The notes beneath the pieces were generated by a model, which was not told the DNA's origin, searched no databases, and was given only the letters and a program-made list of their open reading frames with translations. A stretch of DNA of 45,308 nucleotides from NCBI GenBank assembly GCA_028725765.1, contig JAQYRL010000053.1, positions 1 to 45,308 of the forward strand. The letters are read 5' to 3'. How positions within the stretch are numbered: the first letter of the stretch is position 1; each line of letters begins with the position of its first letter. This document shows positions 44,099 to 45,308 of this stretch, piece after piece. This DNA is from Clostridiales bacterium. GTDB taxonomy: Bacteria > Bacillota > Clostridia > Peptostreptococcales > Anaerovoracaceae. The translations under genes and the position numbers were made by a program.

Positions 44099-44577
44099 CT
44101 TTTGTATTTTTCTTTCATCCTTAAGAAAACGCAGTCTGGAACAAGGCCTGCAGCATTTCCCCCAAGAGAAACTACCTCCTTCACCATCGAAGAGCTAACA
44201 AAAGAGTTTGCAGGGCTCGTCATTAAGAAAATAGACTCTATTCCATCGTTAAACAACTGTGCATTCATCTGTGCCATAGATATTTCATATTCAAAATCCG
44301 TTATAGCTCTAAGTCCCCTTACAACAGCCGTAAATTCATTTTCATTAACAAAATCAGCTAAGAGGCCCTCAAAAGATTCTACTTTGATATTGTCAACATC
44401 CCTAAAAAGTTCTTCTAGCATATCAACCCTTTCCTCAGATGTGAACAAAGGCGTTTTCTGCGGATTCTCAATTACGCCTACTACGAGCTCATCAAATAGT
44501 TTTGCTGCCCTCTTAATAATATCTATGTGTCCATTAGTTACAGGATCAAACGAGCCTGTATAAAGAGCTTTGCTCAT
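44095..44577 (-). CDS. coaD: Pantetheine-phosphate adenylyltransferase
   Basis: The penultimate step of coenzyme A synthesis. The 160 residues have YTGSFDPVTNGHIDII (the HxGH-type motif), VVRGLRAITDFEYE and FVSSSMVKEV. Length is usual. GAGGAGG precedes the ATG. rsmD-coaD is the standard pair. Confidence 0.97.
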   Translation of the reverse strand: MSKALYTGSFDPVTNGHIDIIKRAAKLFDELVVGVIENPQKTPLFTSEERVDMLEELFRDVDNIKVESFEGLLADFVNENEFTAVVRGLRAITDFEYEISMAQMNAQLFNDGIESIFLMTSPANSFVSSSMVKEVVSLGGNAAGLVPDCVFLRMKEKYKS

Positions 44578-44605
44578 GCTATGCCTCCTCTATATTTATA
44601 TAAAT

Positions 44606-45160
44606 TTATAATCTAGAATCTTTTTTTCTAAAAAAGCTCAAGCATGTTTTACCATACTTTTTATATTTGTATTTTTCAAAAATTCCAAATTCATCAGGCA
44701 AATCAGCCCGTTTTGAATGCTCGATAATCACTATGCCATTATCAGACAAAACATCTCTTTCAGAAAGACTTTCAAGTATTTCAAAATTATATCCCTCATC
44801 ATAGGGTGGATCAGCAAAAACAATGTCTACATTTGTCTTAATCCTATCAAGTGCCAATTTGTAATCAGATGCCAATACTGTAACCCGATCTTGACAACCT
44901 ATCTTGTTGATGTTTTTCTTTATTATGCTGATACTTTCTCTTGATTTGTCTACAAGAAAAACTTTCTCAGCACCTCTAGAACAAGCTTCAATTCCTACAG
45001 CTCCTGTTCCTGAAAAAAGGTCTAAAAAGGTAGAGCCATAAATATCGTTTATTAAAATACTAAACAGAGCTTCTTTCACCATCTCTGAGGTTGGTCTAAT
45101 CTCGTAATTAGGGGGAGTTTCAAGTTTTCTTCCCTTAAATTCACCTGCAATAATTCTCAT
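44606..45160 (-). CDS. rsmD: 16S rRNA (guanine(966)-N2)-methyltransferase
   Basis: Methylates G966 of 16S rRNA. The 184 residues begin MRIIAGEFKGRKLETPP and have the SAM loop FLDLFSGTGAVGIEACSRGA and the catalytic ADPPYDEGY. The ATG at 45160 has no Shine-Dalgarno, and no earlier in-frame start exists before a stop; the strong AAAGGAG upstream serves a two-codon frame instead (see findings). Confidence 0.95.
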   Translation of the reverse strand: MRIIAGEFKGRKLETPPNYEIRPTSEMVKEALFSILINDIYGSTFLDLFSGTGAVGIEACSRGAEKVFLVDKSRESISIIKKNINKIGCQDRVTVLASDYKLALDRIKTNVDIVFADPPYDEGYNFEILESLSERDVLSDNGIVIIEHSKRADLPDEFGIFEKYKYKKYGKTCLSFFRKKDSRL

Positions 45161-45193
45161 AATTTGACTTGTATGATTAGCTCATAGGCTAAT

Positions 45194-45308
45194 TCATACT
45201 CTCCTTTCCATTTTTACTGTTTGTGTCATAATACATTCAGATACTGTGGACTTTTTATGATTTCTTGTAGCATTGACTACTTTATAGGAGTGTATTGCCG
45301 CTACATTA
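45194..45308 (-). other. Open frame at the right edge, unrecognised
   Basis: A minus-strand frame of 37 codons runs in from the edge and ends with TGA at 45196-45194; its last residues are MTQTVKMERRV. It could be the C-terminus of the gene before rsmD, but I do not recognise it and chance openness is possible. The stretch 45161-45193 also holds a 6-bp inverted repeat (ATTAGC/GCTAAT). Confidence 0.25.

Noticed and set aside
44102-44563. 153-codon plus-strand open frame
   Set aside because: Exact antisense of coaD, whose motifs are unmistakable.
1-45308. CRISPR arrays, insertion sequences, prophage, tRNA and rRNA genes
   Set aside because: No regular repeat-spacer pattern, transposase, phage structural gene or tRNA/rRNA signature was found by reading; the only recombinase is Xer-like.

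Overview
The window reads as a chromosomal segment of a low-to-moderate GC Gram-positive anaerobe of the class Clostridia. The grounds are strong AGGAGG-type ribosome binding sites, the alaS-ireB-ruvX and rplU-rpmA-obg gene orders, Bacillus/Clostridium-type LexA boxes (GAAC-N4-GTTC), an IreB protein, a Spo0A-like protein and a YneA-like protein. The exact lineage cannot be fixed by reading alone; a non-sporulating or poorly sporulating Eubacterium-like group is a guess. I see no tRNA, rRNA, insertion sequence, phage or CRISPR array.

Layout. Positions 1-3754 are on the plus strand: a XerS/XerC-like tyrosine recombinase (cut at the left edge), a YnbB-family PLP lyase, a TVP38/TMEM64 membrane protein, and a small LysM membrane protein of the YneA type, whose promoter carries three LexA-box-like operators. 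From 4059 to the right edge every gene is on the minus strand. The convergent junction holds an almost perfect 18-bp inverted repeat with a 4-nt centre (3991-4030), either a two-way terminator or a candidate Xer/dif-type site.

Region 4.0-16.0 kb is a near-complete de novo purine operon, transcribed right to left as purE-purC-purF-purM-purN-purO-purH(transformylase only)-purD-purL, with a nitroreductase at the tail. The last two steps to IMP are carried by two separate proteins: a stand-alone AICAR transformylase and an archaeal-type PurO IMP cyclohydrolase, instead of bifunctional PurH. Neither purB nor purK is in the window.

Region 16.2-24.7 kb holds nifS-iscU-mnmA (sulfur transfer to tRNA), an unrecognised 207-aa protein, a phosphoglucomutase, alaS, ireB and ruvX. 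Region 24.8-26.6 kb has a DUF896 protein, a Spo0A-like regulator whose phosphoacceptor aspartate is replaced by glutamate, and the competence DNA receptor ComEA with its own promoter. Region 26.7-31.5 kb has the paired radical-SAM genes (TIGR03960/TIGR03936), obg, rpmA and rplU; L27 lacks the Firmicutes N-terminal extension and L21 has a long C-terminal tail.

Region 31.5-39.5 kb has recA (with LexA box), cinA, pgsA, rimO, ftsK and uppP. Region 39.5-45.2 kb has asd, rpmF, ackA, tmcAL, a coiled-coil protein, coaD and rsmD.

The themes that tie the window together are DNA damage and chromosome segregation (XerS-like, YneA-like, RecA, CinA, FtsK, RuvX), DNA uptake (ComEA, CinA, RecA), tRNA and ribosome modification (MnmA, TmcAL, RimO, RsmD) and purine synthesis. 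The most noteworthy items are the Spo0A-like protein with a glutamate in place of the phosphorylated aspartate, the triple-operator SOS switch on the YneA-like gene, the PurH/PurO split, and the palindrome at the convergent point near a XerS-like gene.
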